Assembly: GCA_964412505.1 (NCBI GenBank)
Contig: CAYPOM010000004.1
Coordinates: forward strand, 1 to 64,000
DNA length: 64,000 nucleotides
Origin: CAYLKK01 sp964412505
GTDB taxonomy: Bacteria > Pseudomonadota > Alphaproteobacteria > UBA3830 > CAYLKK01
Reading direction: 5' to 3'
The position numbers and the translations under genes were made by a program. The notes under the pieces were generated by a model. It saw only the letters and a program-made list of their open reading frames with translations. It had not been told where the DNA came from and did no database searches. This document shows, one piece after another, positions 19,108 through 28,210 of the stretch (within the stretch, counting starts at the first letter, position 1; every line of letters starts with the position of its first letter).

Positions 19108-20871
19108 ATGAATATAAAAAGTTTTTCGATAGTAAGCATATACGCTTTGTTATGTAATTTCGCTTTTGCTGGCAACATAGAGTTAACTGAACACATAAAT
19201 ACAAACATTTTGCAAAATGGCACCAATTCCTGGGGACAAAAGGGAATAGGAAAAGAGGCTTCGTTCAATGTAATAAAAGACATAAATTATTTGTATTATG
19301 TCGAGCGAAATTGCAATGACGACACAATTTTAAAAAATTCTGAATTTTATAAAAATACATGGAACAATATTTTCGGTAACGCTAAGCAAGATTCTTTAGC
19401 AAATATGATTGCACAAATATATATAAAATCAGATAACGGAAAAAATTTAAAGCAATCTCAAATTAATACCCTATACTATATGTATGGTTTGTTAAAACTT
19501 AATTTTGATGAATTCGACAAGCACTTTAATACACAAAAAGACAAAGCTAAAACTGTAAACGGAAGATATATCAAAACGTGGAAAATAGAAGAATTAGGTA
19601 AAAATGTAGATGATGCTATAAGCGACTATAATAAGACATATGAGTTATCTATTGATGATAAATTAGTGTTCACAAAAGATGAGAATACGCTGATAGAAAA
19701 ACGTAAACAAGAAGAAGAGAAAAAGCGTATAGAAGAAGAAAAACGTAAAATAGAAGAAGAGCAGAAACGTCTAGAAGAAGAAAAACGTAAAATAGAAGAA
19801 GAGCAGAAACGTCTAGAAGAAGAAAAACGCAAACAAGAAGAAGAACTAAAAAGGAAACAAAAAGAACTAGAAGAAGAAAAACGTAAAATAGAAGAAGAGA
19901 GACTAAAGTTACAGCTAGAGCAGCTAAAAAAAGAAAATGAAGAGCTAAAAGAAAAACAACGTTTGTATGAAGAAGAACAAAAAAGATTAGCACAAGAGTT
20001 TGAAGAACAAAAAAAAAGAGAAAATATATCAAAACGTATCGAGGATGGGAAGCATTCTCTTGTTTTAATGGATGATAGTATTACAAAACAAATTTTTGGA
20101 ACGACTGACTATACGACTCTGGTAGAAAGAGCCATCGGCAATTGGTTTAATTATGAAAAAGAAAAACTCACTATAAACTCAATAGATGGAAATATCACTA
20201 TAGAAAGATACCCTACATTATACAGCATTTCTGATTACGCAAACATATTGTACATGTTGTCTTTTAAAGATGGCATATCATCTGTCACAAATTTCATAAA
20301 TCCATTAATAAATTTAATGGAAGACAATAAGAATGAGTTTGATACCCCAAAGAAGAAAAAGATCATAAGCAGAATACCATCTAGTAAGATTACATTATCC
20401 TACTCAGGCAACATTCAAAATCCTAACGATGACAGCCACAAAGAGTTATCTCTAATTAGTATGAATAATTCTATTGGAGAGACAGTAAAGTCGATTGTTT
20501 GCGGTTCAGATGAACTCTCAATAAAAGGCACAATTATGCAACAACAAAAAGGTAAAGGGGGCAAACTCACATTTAAACAAACTACTACCACTCCACGGAA
20601 GCTCGCATTTAGTAGCATTTGTACCGAATATATTACCCATATCAACAACTTGACCAATCTTACCGCTAATTGGAAAGGCCATGCGTTCAGTTTTGATGCT
20701 GTATTTCTTTTGTATCTTGATTGTGTAGTCAACGAGAAAGATCCATTTCAACATATAACTGAAGAAAGATTACAACTTATTAGCCGAGAATTATCAAAAG
20801 CACAAGTAAATATAAATGGATTATTTCAAAATGCACTACAAGGAGGACTTAAATTAATTAAGGGAGAATAA
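19108..20871 (+). CDS. Exported protein with long charged coiled coil, paralogue of the 11.2 kb gene
   Basis: 587 aa. Sec signal peptide at 1-21 (ending CNFAFAG). Residues ~22-140 align with the protein at 11200-12369 (shared NILQNGT.SWG.K.IGKEASFNV, DINYLYYVERNC, TWNNIFGNA, NTLYYM). A Glu/Lys/Arg-rich coiled coil runs from about 190 to 310, including exact 14-residue repeats (EEEKRKIEEEQKRL). The YTTLV block shared with the paralogue follows, then ~250 residues without a recognised domain. It is a monocistronic unit with a strong promoter and terminator. Function unknown; a secreted structural or effector protein is possible. Confidence 0.8.
   Translation: MNIKSFSIVSIYALLCNFAFAGNIELTEHINTNILQNGTNSWGQKGIGKEASFNVIKDINYLYYVERNCNDDTILKNSEFYKNTWNNIFGNAKQDSLANMIAQIYIKSDNGKNLKQSQINTLYYMYGLLKLNFDEFDKHFNTQKDKAKTVNGRYIKTWKIEELGKNVDDAISDYNKTYELSIDDKLVFTKDENTLIEKRKQEEEKKRIEEEKRKIEEEQKRLEEEKRKIEEEQKRLEEEKRKQEEELKRKQKELEEEKRKIEEERLKLQLEQLKKENEELKEKQRLYEEEQKRLAQEFEEQKKRENISKRIEDGKHSLVLMDDSITKQIFGTTDYTTLVERAIGNWFNYEKEKLTINSIDGNITIERYPTLYSISDYANILYMLSFKDGISSVTNFINPLINLMEDNKNEFDTPKKKKIISRIPSSKITLSYSGNIQNPNDDSHKELSLISMNNSIGETVKSIVCGSDELSIKGTIMQQQKGKGGKLTFKQTTTTPRKLAFSSICTEYITHINNLTNLTANWKGHAFSFDAVFLLYLDCVVNEKDPFQHITEERLQLISRELSKAQVNINGLFQNALQGGLKLIKGE
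19732..19815 (+). repeat. Two exact 42-bp tandem repeats in the coiled-coil region
   Basis: Units 19732-19773 and 19774-19815 are identical and a third degenerates after 14 bases. Each encodes 14 residues, so copy-number change keeps the frame and the heptad spacing. Confidence 0.9.
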
Positions 20872-20879
20872 TTCAACAA

Positions 20880-20914
20880 AAGCATACGCATTATCCGATG
20901 CGTTTGCTTTTTTT
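20880..20914 (+). terminator. Rho-independent terminator after the exported coiled-coil protein
   Basis: A 12-bp stem (20880-20891 with 20898-20909, one mismatch), 6-nt loop, then a run of T. Confidence 0.88.
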
Positions 20915-20962
20915 GTTTGTTTGGGGTAGAATTAGGTAACTTGGAAATTTTTGGGTTTTTGT

Positions 20963-21184
20963 ATGAAAAAAGATATTCATCCTGATTATCATGAGATCAC
21001 AGTTGTTATGACTGATGGTTCATCTTTTAAGACAAGGTCAACATGGGGAAAAGCTGGTGACACTATGAAATTAGATGTTGATCCAAAATCACATCCTGCA
21101 TGGACTGGCGCAAGACAGTTGGTTGACACAGCTGGTCGTATCGCAAAATTCAAAGACAAATATGGTGGCTTTGGCTTGCAGTAA
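20963..21184 (+). CDS. rpmE: 50S ribosomal protein L31
   Basis: 73 aa. MKKDIHPDYHEITVVMTDG and STWGKAGDTMKLDVD match L31 of the zinc-free (cysteine-lacking) type common in alphaproteobacteria. ATG 20963 is chosen because the family begins MKKDIHP; a TTG at 20951 is the alternative. Its stop codon is immediately followed by the tsaC ATG. Confidence 0.95.
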   Translation: MKKDIHPDYHEITVVMTDGSSFKTRSTWGKAGDTMKLDVDPKSHPAWTGARQLVDTAGRIAKFKDKYGGFGLQ

Positions 21185-22168
21185 ATGCCTGTATTAATCG
21201 ATCCGAAAAACGACTCTTTGGATAGGGTCGTTTTTTGTTTAGAGAACTGTGGAATTGTAGCCTTCCCTACTGAAACAGTTTATGGATTAGGTGGAAACGC
21301 ATATAGCAACACTGCTGTTTCCAAAATATACAAAGCTAAAAATCGGCCTTCTATTAATCCGCTTATAGCTCATTATAAATCAGCGTCAATTGCACTTTCA
21401 CAAGATATAATTTCAAATGAAATTGCAGAAAAATTAGCAGAAAATTTTTGGCCTGGACCAATGACTTTGGTTTTAAAGCAAAACCAAAATTCTAAAGTAT
21501 CTACTTTAGCCACAGCTGGGTTGAAAACTTTAGCTGTTAGGGTCCCGAAAAATGAAGTTGCGCACAAACTGCTTTCTATGTTGGATTTTCCATTAGTAGC
21601 ACCTAGCGCTAATAAATCTACCTCTTTAAGTAATACGACAGCAGAAGCAGTCATGGCGGATTTTTCTGATATAGAAGATTTACTAGTGATCGATGGAGGA
21701 ATGTGTAACGTCGGAGTAGAATCTACAATAATCGATGTGTCTATCCCTGAAAAAATTACAATCCTAAGGTATGGAGGAATAACTCGCGAACAGATAGAAG
21801 ATATTTGCGGAGTAAAAATTTCTAATTATGAAAATTCGAATACAAAACCTATTGCACCTGGCATGATGTTCAAACATTATGCTCCACAGCATGAACTGTA
21901 TATCGATCAAGATACATGCAATAATGACGACACTTTCTTGGATTTTGGTACGAAAAATTCTCATTTGAAAAATGTAGCAAAAATGTATCTCGATCTAAGT
22001 CCTGCTGGCGATTTATATGAGGCAGCGCATAATTTGTTTAATATGCTGAGGATTTTAGACATGGAAAAATGCACTAGGATTTGCGTTGCACACATAGAAA
22101 ACGTAGGAATAGGAATCGCGATTAATGACAAGCTACAAAGAGCGACTGGCAAGATCGGTCACGTATAA
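21185..22168 (+). CDS. Threonylcarbamoyl-AMP synthase (TsaC/Sua5)
   Basis: 327 aa, the longer Sua5 form. The N-terminal YrdC domain contains GIVAFPTETVYGLGG, KNRPSINPL, WPGPMTLVL and RVPKNEVAHKLL. The C-terminal Sua5 domain follows APGMMFKHYAPQHELY. It makes threonylcarbamoyl-AMP for the t6A modification at position 37 of ANN-decoding tRNAs. The ATG directly follows the rpmE stop (TAAATG), with no separate ribosome binding site, suggesting termination-reinitiation. A terminator-like hairpin lies inside codons 8-17. Confidence 0.93.
   Translation: MPVLIDPKNDSLDRVVFCLENCGIVAFPTETVYGLGGNAYSNTAVSKIYKAKNRPSINPLIAHYKSASIALSQDIISNEIAEKLAENFWPGPMTLVLKQNQNSKVSTLATAGLKTLAVRVPKNEVAHKLLSMLDFPLVAPSANKSTSLSNTTAEAVMADFSDIEDLLVIDGGMCNVGVESTIIDVSIPEKITILRYGGITREQIEDICGVKISNYENSNTKPIAPGMMFKHYAPQHELYIDQDTCNNDDTFLDFGTKNSHLKNVAKMYLDLSPAGDLYEAAHNLFNMLRILDMEKCTRICVAHIENVGIGIAINDKLQRATGKIGHV
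21206..21236 (+). terminator. Terminator-like hairpin inside the tsaC coding region
   Basis: A 12-bp stem (21206-21217 with 21224-21235; one G-T pair), 6-nt loop TTGGAT, and a T-run at 21231-21236. It resembles an intrinsic terminator for rpmE placed inside the 5' end of tsaC, where translation by ribosomes would disrupt it. Confidence 0.6.
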
Positions 22169-22173
22169 GAAAT

Positions 22174-23898
22174 ATGCAAGAAATTCAATCTATAACAGGG
22201 AAAATATGGCTAGTACCAGATATTTGTGAGAAATACACAGATTTTCCAGAAATAATATCAAGGCTTTTGATAAATAGAAAAATTTCAGAATCTGACGCAG
22301 ATAAGTTCATAAACGCGACTATACGCAATACAATGCCAGATCCATATACTTTGCAAGATATGGAAAAAAGCGTTCAAAAAATTGCAAGCTGTATAAAGAA
22401 TAATGAAAAAATTTTCATCATAGGAGACTATGACGTAGATGGAGTTACATCTACAGCTCTCTTAGTCAATTATTTCAACGAAATAAATTTCAAAAATTTC
22501 GAGTATTATATTCCTCATAGAATTGATGATGGGTATGGACTAAATAGCGAAATAGTATATAAAACTGACGCGAAAACAATAATCACTGCAGATAACGGAT
22601 CTACTGCTTTTGATGCCTTAGAGCTTGCTAAGACACTCGGGATTGATGTCGTAATTTTAGACCACCATCAGGTCGATAAAATATCTGAAAATGCATATTC
22701 GATAGTGAATCCGCATAGACAAGACGATTCGTCAAATTTAAAGGTTTTATGTGCAGCTGGTGTAGTTTTTTTCTTCTTAGTAGCATTAAACCGTTATTTT
22801 CGTTTAACGAAATTCTTTGCCATAAATAGAGTGAAAGAACCAAATCTACTTGACCTAATAGATTTAGTAGCATTGGGAACTGTTTGCGATGTTATGCAAA
22901 TATCTGGAATAAACAGAGCGATAGTTTCTGCTGGCATAAAAGCCATAAAAAACACAAAAAATTTAGGGCTAAAAGAGCTAGCAAAAACGAGCATAAAAAA
23001 AGGAAATATTTCAGCAGAAACGTTCGGTTTTTTTATAGGGCCAAGATTAAATGCAGCAGGTCGCTTAGATCATGCAAAAATGAGCGTAGAACTTTTAACT
23101 ACAAAATCTCAAGAAAAAGCAGAAAGCCTAATTCAAAAAATCGAAACATTAAATACACAAAGACAAACACTAGAAACCATAATTTTAGATTCGATATCAC
23201 CTCCACTGAATGATGAAAAATTTATCGTTGCTTACAGCAAAAATTGGCATCCAGGCGTGATAGGAATTGTTGCAGGAAGAATTAAAGAAAAACATAACGT
23301 TCCGTCATTTGTTATTTCATTCGGTGAAAATGGAATTGGTCACGGATCAGCTAGATCGACAGAAAATTATGATTTAGCAGAAATTATAATAGAAGCAAAA
23401 AATGCTGGTATTTTATTAAGCGGAGGAGGTCACAAATTAGCAGGTGGTTTTACAATCAGTTATGAAAAAATTAGTGCATTTAAAGAGTTCCTAAAAGAGC
23501 GAATTACAAAACCAATCCTGCCTGTAAAAATTGTTACAGACGGATATCTTTCAGCAAGAGCTTTAAATTTACAAACTTTTGAACAAATAAGCGTTTTAGA
23601 ACCTTTCGGGCATGGCAATGAAGTACCGCATTTCATTATTCCAAATGTAAAAATATCCTACTCATCAATCGTCGGGCAAAATAAAAAACATATATCAGTT
23701 TTATTCGAAGATGAATTCGGCACAAAGCTAAAAGGAATCGCATTTAACTGTGTAGATAGCGAATTAGGGAAAGTACTACTTTCCGAAAAGAACAAACTAT
23801 TGCTCGTTCTTGGAACATTAACACTGAATTCGTTTGGTAACACGAAAACAATAGATATTATAATAGAAGATCTATGTGAAGCTGATACAATAAATTAA
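22174..23898 (+). CDS. recJ: Single-stranded-DNA-specific exonuclease RecJ
   Basis: 574 aa, normal length. DHH-superfamily motifs: GDYDVDG (84-90), TADNGSTA, DHH (163-165) and the DHHA1 motif GHGSARS followed by LLSGGGHKLAGGF. RecJ degrades single-stranded DNA 5' to 3' in recombination and mismatch repair. It follows tsaC by 5 bases. Confidence 0.95.
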   Translation: MQEIQSITGKIWLVPDICEKYTDFPEIISRLLINRKISESDADKFINATIRNTMPDPYTLQDMEKSVQKIASCIKNNEKIFIIGDYDVDGVTSTALLVNYFNEINFKNFEYYIPHRIDDGYGLNSEIVYKTDAKTIITADNGSTAFDALELAKTLGIDVVILDHHQVDKISENAYSIVNPHRQDDSSNLKVLCAAGVVFFFLVALNRYFRLTKFFAINRVKEPNLLDLIDLVALGTVCDVMQISGINRAIVSAGIKAIKNTKNLGLKELAKTSIKKGNISAETFGFFIGPRLNAAGRLDHAKMSVELLTTKSQEKAESLIQKIETLNTQRQTLETIILDSISPPLNDEKFIVAYSKNWHPGVIGIVAGRIKEKHNVPSFVISFGENGIGHGSARSTENYDLAEIIIEAKNAGILLSGGGHKLAGGFTISYEKISAFKEFLKERITKPILPVKIVTDGYLSARALNLQTFEQISVLEPFGHGNEVPHFIIPNVKISYSSIVGQNKKHISVLFEDEFGTKLKGIAFNCVDSELGKVLLSEKNKLLLVLGTLTLNSFGNTKTIDIIIEDLCEADTIN

Positions 23899-23924
23899 AT
23901 GAACTACTACCAACGTCAAGCGAC

Positions 23925-23945
23925 AAAGCAATCTATTTGCTTTTT
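23925..23945 (+). terminator. Terminator of the rpmE-tsaC-recJ unit
   Basis: AAAGCAA (23925-23931) pairs with TTGCTTT (23937-23943), 5-nt loop, followed by T residues. It overlaps the 3' end of the convergent gene. Confidence 0.6.
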
Positions 23946-24877
23946 AGCGAGTTTTCAGCAGCATTAATTGTGTTAACAATTTCATAAATCATTGATCTTG
24001 TAGGTTTTATTCTCGTTTCATTACCTACATTTATTACATTAAGATATGCAGATTGTTTCATTTCTTTTAAAATATTAAGTAATTCACTAACCTCTCTTTT
24101 CTCTCCCCCTACATATCCACTTTTTATATTTTCAACATTTGAAAAAATCTCATTCATTCCATTATGGAATTTTTTTGCATCAGATGAAACCATCGCTAGT
24201 CCACCTACGAATAAATCAGCTTGATCGTCAGCATGCCCTGGACCATTTGAAATATTAATCAATCCAATAGCTGATTCAAACCACTTTGACATTTGAAGGA
24301 CAAATTCTCTTTGAGAATAATTTAAATGCGAAAAAATTTCTAACCTTGATAATATATATATATGTCTATACAAAAATTTTTTATTCACAATATGTGACAT
24401 GGTCTCTTGTGAATATTTATGCCTAGATAGTTTTGACATAGAAGACGCCATCCAAGTTAGAGCATCTGCAATATCAGCCATCTCCATATTTGTATCAAAC
24501 AATTCTACATACTTTTTATAGACTTCATTGTCATACATATTTTCAATGAATGATTCTAATGCATCTAAAACAGCACAGTAATATCCATCAAATCTATATT
24601 GTTTATCTGAACGAAAAGCCTCAATATCAGCAATAGCTTCTTTTGCTAAATTCATTGTCGAATTTGTACCTTTCTGTTGATAAAAAAAGTTCGATAGTAT
24701 CTGAACTATTTTTGAACGCATAGCATTTTTATAATCAGCTTTGAAAAATTCTGAACCTTTCTTATTTACGCTACCTATCCAATCAAATTTAGTATACACT
24801 TTTTTATCATCAATATTCTGCTTAGCAACAGAAAAAGAAGCGACAAATACGCATGCTATAATAAAGTTTTTTTTCAT
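23933..24877 (-). CDS. Exported protein of unknown function
   Basis: 314 aa. The start at ATG 24877 gives a signal peptide MKKNFIIACVFVASFSVAKQ. The mature part is predicted mostly alpha-helical (long stretches such as ALESFIENMYDNEVYKKYV) with no motif I recognise; there is no cysteine pair or lipobox. It lies 75 bases downstream of tRNA-Leu(GAG) on the same strand and may share its transcript. Confidence 0.65.
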   Translation of the reverse strand: MKKNFIIACVFVASFSVAKQNIDDKKVYTKFDWIGSVNKKGSEFFKADYKNAMRSKIVQILSNFFYQQKGTNSTMNLAKEAIADIEAFRSDKQYRFDGYYCAVLDALESFIENMYDNEVYKKYVELFDTNMEMADIADALTWMASSMSKLSRHKYSQETMSHIVNKKFLYRHIYILSRLEIFSHLNYSQREFVLQMSKWFESAIGLINISNGPGHADDQADLFVGGLAMVSSDAKKFHNGMNEIFSNVENIKSGYVGGEKREVSELLNILKEMKQSAYLNVINVGNETRIKPTRSMIYEIVNTINAAENSLKSK

Positions 24878-24952
24878 TCCCAAACCCAAAGTACTACAGA
24901 TAATTGGATGATAAACCAAACAAATTAAATATTAGTTGATTATTGGATTTTA

Positions 24953-25037
24953 TGGTGCGGTCGAGAAGACTTGAACTTCCACGGATCTCTCCACAGCGAC
25001 CTCAACGCTGCGCGTCTACCAGTTCCGCCACGACCGC
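24953..25037 (-). tRNA. tRNA-Leu (anticodon GAG)
   Basis: Full cloverleaf on the minus strand: acceptor stem GCGGTCG/CGACCGC, anticodon stem CAGCG/CGCTG with loop TTGAGGT, long variable arm typical of tRNA-Leu, T-loop TTCAAGT, and encoded CCA. It reads CUC and CUU. Confidence 0.96.
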
Positions 25038-25191
25038 ATTTATTTCTTTTATGGTAACATAATAAGATAAAATATGGAATCAGTTTTTTTAATACAGCAA
25101 AAATATAAATTAGCAGTATTTCAATGAAAGCATTAAGCTTCTTTTAATTGTTATATCGTCTAATCATTACGTTACCTCGAGTTATAAGCGC

Positions 25192-26814
25192 ATGCGTCTT
25201 TATGTTATATTGTGTTCAATGTTCTGCCTATACGCTTGCGATAAAATACATAAAAAACATCTAACAAAACCAATAACAATAAACGATACAAAAGATTTTA
25301 GTGAACCGATTTTCGAACAAATTCCAATAGAAAATACAGAAGAGATAAAAGAGAACGAAGTTTTGTATAACGAGAAGTTTTATACTAAAATCTCATGTCA
25401 TATAACTAGTGGTATGGCATTAAACGATGCTATTATCAATCTTGCAAAAGAATCTAATATTTCTGTTTGTCTAGCTAATGGGATAAACGAGAAAATTTCA
25501 CTATCAGCGCAAAATAAACCGTTCATCGATATAATCGAAGATATCTGTAATTTATGTGATCTGAGATACAAAATTATCAATGATTCTATCTCTATCGAAA
25601 AAGATCAACCTTACTTAGAAGTTTATGATATACAGTTTTTAAACCTATCTAGAGAAAGCAAATGTAAAATCGCATCAACAAATGATGTTTTTGCTAGCGC
25701 AGATTCAATTACGCACGACAATAGATCTAAAAAAACGCAAAATGTATTAGATAATGGTTCTAGCTCATCAGTAAAAGCAAAAGGTAAAAATGATTTTTGG
25801 GCTGAATTAGAAAATTCAATAAAAGCAATATTAAACGACACTGAAAATAGTAGTGTCTCTATACATAGGCAAGGTGGTCTAGTATCTATCATTGCTAACA
25901 GCAAAAAACACAAAGTGATTAAAGATTATATTAAACTTCTAAAAAAAACTACAGAAACACAAGTTCTTATAGAAGCGAAAATATTAGAAGTTAAATTAAA
26001 AGATGAATATAGAAGCGGTATAAATTGGTATACATCTGGAACTTCAAAAATAATATTAGATGCAAAATCTGCAGATGATATTTCTAATAGTTCACAACTA
26101 CCTATGTTCTCTTTAGGATATAGCAGTACAAATTTTAGCTCTATCTTAAAATATATAGAAAGATTTGGAGCTATAAAAACTCTATCTAATCCCAGAATTA
26201 CTGTAATGAATAACCAATCTGCTGTTTTAAAAGTAGCAAGAAATGAAATAGTCTCAAAACCTGCGATATACAGAAATTTTTCTACTTATAGAGATACTAG
26301 AAGCAGCGATTCTTTCTATACAGACATTCAAACTATTCCAATAGGACTAATTTTTACTGTTCAGCCAGCAATAGATTTTTCTAATAAAACAATAACTCTC
26401 ACGTTAAGGCCAACAATATCTAGAGTCGTCGATTTCAAAAAAATTCCTACATACACTTATATTGGAAATGGCGGATCTACAAGTGCAATGAATGCTCACC
26501 AAAATACTATAGATATTCCAGTAGTTGAAGTTAGAGAACTTGACTCTGTATTAAACGTAAAATCTGGACAAGTCATAGTATTAGGTGGGTTAATGCAGGA
26601 AAAATCTATTTCTGAAATATCTGGTGTTCCTGGAACAAAAAAATACAAAGTCATAAAAGACATATTTAATTCATCTGCAGAAGATTCAGAAATTTCAGAA
26701 TTGATAATCTTTTTAAGAGCACGAATTATAGATAAAAAATCAAAAAATGTAATTCATCCAAAAGATATTAATTACTCTAAAAAATATACAAATGATACGA
26801 GGCCAATTATATGA
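25192..26814 (+). CDS. Secretin of type II secretion/type IV pilus type (MshL/GspD-like), lipoprotein
   Basis: 540 aa. The N-terminus MRLYVILCSMFCLYACDK has a lipobox-like LYAC. An STN-like domain (about 65-145) precedes a secretin N-domain and the C-terminal secretin domain (about 255-520): VLIEAKILEVKL, AIKTLSNPRITVMNNQSA and VLNVKSGQVIVLGGLMQEK. Secretins form outer-membrane rings. The gene overlaps a prepilin gene by four bases (ATGA). No ATPase or inner-membrane platform gene is in the window. Confidence 0.85.
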   Translation: MRLYVILCSMFCLYACDKIHKKHLTKPITINDTKDFSEPIFEQIPIENTEEIKENEVLYNEKFYTKISCHITSGMALNDAIINLAKESNISVCLANGINEKISLSAQNKPFIDIIEDICNLCDLRYKIINDSISIEKDQPYLEVYDIQFLNLSRESKCKIASTNDVFASADSITHDNRSKKTQNVLDNGSSSSVKAKGKNDFWAELENSIKAILNDTENSSVSIHRQGGLVSIIANSKKHKVIKDYIKLLKKTTETQVLIEAKILEVKLKDEYRSGINWYTSGTSKIILDAKSADDISNSSQLPMFSLGYSSTNFSSILKYIERFGAIKTLSNPRITVMNNQSAVLKVARNEIVSKPAIYRNFSTYRDTRSSDSFYTDIQTIPIGLIFTVQPAIDFSNKTITLTLRPTISRVVDFKKIPTYTYIGNGGSTSAMNAHQNTIDIPVVEVRELDSVLNVKSGQVIVLGGLMQEKSISEISGVPGTKKYKVIKDIFNSSAEDSEISELIIFLRARIIDKKSKNVIHPKDINYSKKYTNDTRPII

Positions 26815-27404
26815 GATTCTTGAAAAAACAGAGCATTGGATTTTCTCTAATAGAAGTTGCAATCGCATTAAGTGTAATAGGCATTCTAATGGGATTATCT
26901 CTCAAAGGGCGTGATTTAATTGAGCTAGCAAAAATCAGATCACTTATTGCACAAGTTGAAAACTACAAATCTGCAGTACAAATTTTTTATGAAAAGTATG
27001 GAGCACTTCCTGGGGATTTTAAAGAAGCATCTATCGCAATTTCAAGCGATTTAGCTAATGGTGATGAAACAGGCATAATCGAAAGCAAAGAAGATGCTAA
27101 AAGATTTTGGACACACCTAACAAAAGATGGATTTTCTTCAGTACACATGTTAGATGGCTTTCCAAGTACAAAATTGGGAGGAATATTATCTGTTTCGAAC
27201 ACGATTAATGGAATAGATGGGCTATGGCTAATTTGGTGCGAAAAAACATCAGATAATAAAGATTTTTCTCCAATAGCTACAGAAAAAATTGCATATAAAA
27301 TTAATAAGTCAATGGACAATGGAGAACTAAACTCTGGAGACGTACGCATTATAAAGAAAGGGTCATCATCAAAAAATAGCATCCTTTTATTCCGTATATG
27401 GTAA
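26811..27404 (+). CDS. Prepilin/pseudopilin with N-methylation motif
   Basis: 197 aa. A short leader ends in the prepilin peptidase site G|FSLIEV with Glu+5, followed by the hydrophobic helix (AIALSVIGILMGLSL). YGALPGDF at about 63-70 is a motif shared with minor pilins or pseudopilins. It would be cleaved by a PilD-type peptidase and assembled into a pilus-like fibre or pseudopilus working with the upstream secretin. ATGA overlap indicates translational coupling. Confidence 0.82.
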   Translation: MRFLKKQSIGFSLIEVAIALSVIGILMGLSLKGRDLIELAKIRSLIAQVENYKSAVQIFYEKYGALPGDFKEASIAISSDLANGDETGIIESKEDAKRFWTHLTKDGFSSVHMLDGFPSTKLGGILSVSNTINGIDGLWLIWCEKTSDNKDFSPIATEKIAYKINKSMDNGELNSGDVRIIKKGSSSKNSILLFRIW

Positions 27405-27463
27405 ATAAAAAATCTATAATTAAATGCAATTTTTAAAAGACTCTAATATTTAGCTACCAATAG

Positions 27464-27496
27464 AAAAACCTATGCAAAGCAATAACTTCACATAGG
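27464..27496 (-). terminator. Terminator of clpP
   Basis: Minus-strand stem of 11 bp including two G-U pairs (27469-27479 with 27486-27496), 6-nt loop, then five T. Confidence 0.7.
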
Positions 27497-27534
27497 CCAT
27501 TATCAATAGTATAAGATAGGAAACTAAACTTAAT

Positions 27535-28140
27535 TTATTCTAATTCTCTTTTTGTAATTATCTTATCTATTAATCCGAATTCTAAAGCTGTTTCTGGGTC
27601 CATAAAATTGTCTCTTTCCATAGCTTTTTCAATTTCCTCTAATTTCCTACCAGTATGTTTTACGTACATACCATTTAATTTCGACCTTAACTTAAGAATT
27701 TCTTTAGCATGAATTTCTATATCAGTAGCTTGGCCTTGAACACCTCCAGATGGTTGATGTATCATAATTCTAGAATTAGGCAAAGAATATCTGCATCCTG
27801 GCTCTCCTGCCGCCAATAATAATGACCCCATTGAAGCAGCTTGTCCCATACAAACAGTAATAACTCTAGGGCGAATATACTGCATTGTATCATATATAGA
27901 CAACCCAGACGTTACGACACCACCTGGTGAATTTATATAAAAAAATATATCTTTTTTTGGATCTTCTGCCTCAAGAAAAAGCAACTGAGCACATATTAAA
28001 CTAGCAGTATAATCATTCACTTGATTTGCAAGAAATATGATTCGTTCACGCAATAACCTAGAGTATATATCAAACACCCTATCGCCATGAGCGCCCTGCT
28101 CTACAACCATTGGGATACAACTCATCATCTCATTAGACAT
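27535..28140 (-). CDS. clpP: ATP-dependent Clp protease proteolytic subunit
   Basis: 201 aa serine peptidase. The catalytic triad is visible: Ser103 in GQAASMGS, His128 in SRIMIHQP and Asp177 in MERDNFMD. ClpP tetradecamers degrade substrates unfolded by ClpX or ClpA. ATG 28140 is preceded by AGGAG at 5 bases. It follows trigger factor as usual, but clpX is not next; a terminator lies just upstream, so clpP needs read-through or its own promoter. Confidence 0.97.
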   Translation of the reverse strand: MSNEMMSCIPMVVEQGAHGDRVFDIYSRLLRERIIFLANQVNDYTASLICAQLLFLEAEDPKKDIFFYINSPGGVVTSGLSIYDTMQYIRPRVITVCMGQAASMGSLLLAAGEPGCRYSLPNSRIMIHQPSGGVQGQATDIEIHAKEILKLRSKLNGMYVKHTGRKLEEIEKAMERDNFMDPETALEFGLIDKIITKRELE

Positions 28141-28155
28141 AAAATCTCCTGTGAC

Positions 28156-28182
28156 AAAAAACAACGGGCTATTTTAGCCCGT
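28156..28182 (-). terminator. Terminator between tig and clpP
   Basis: Minus-strand ACGGGCTA (28175-28182) pairs with TAGCCCGT (28164-28171), tight 3-nt loop, followed by a T-rich run. It ends 16 bases before the clpP ATG. Confidence 0.8.
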
Positions 28183-28210
28183 AAAAAATTAAAAAAAGTA
28201 TAAGCAAAAA

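Noticed and set aside
19626..20032. Open frames antisense to the coiled-coil region rich in Ser/Arg/Phe or Leu/Val
   Set aside because: They are low-complexity complements of the GAA/AAA-rich repeat, not independent genes.
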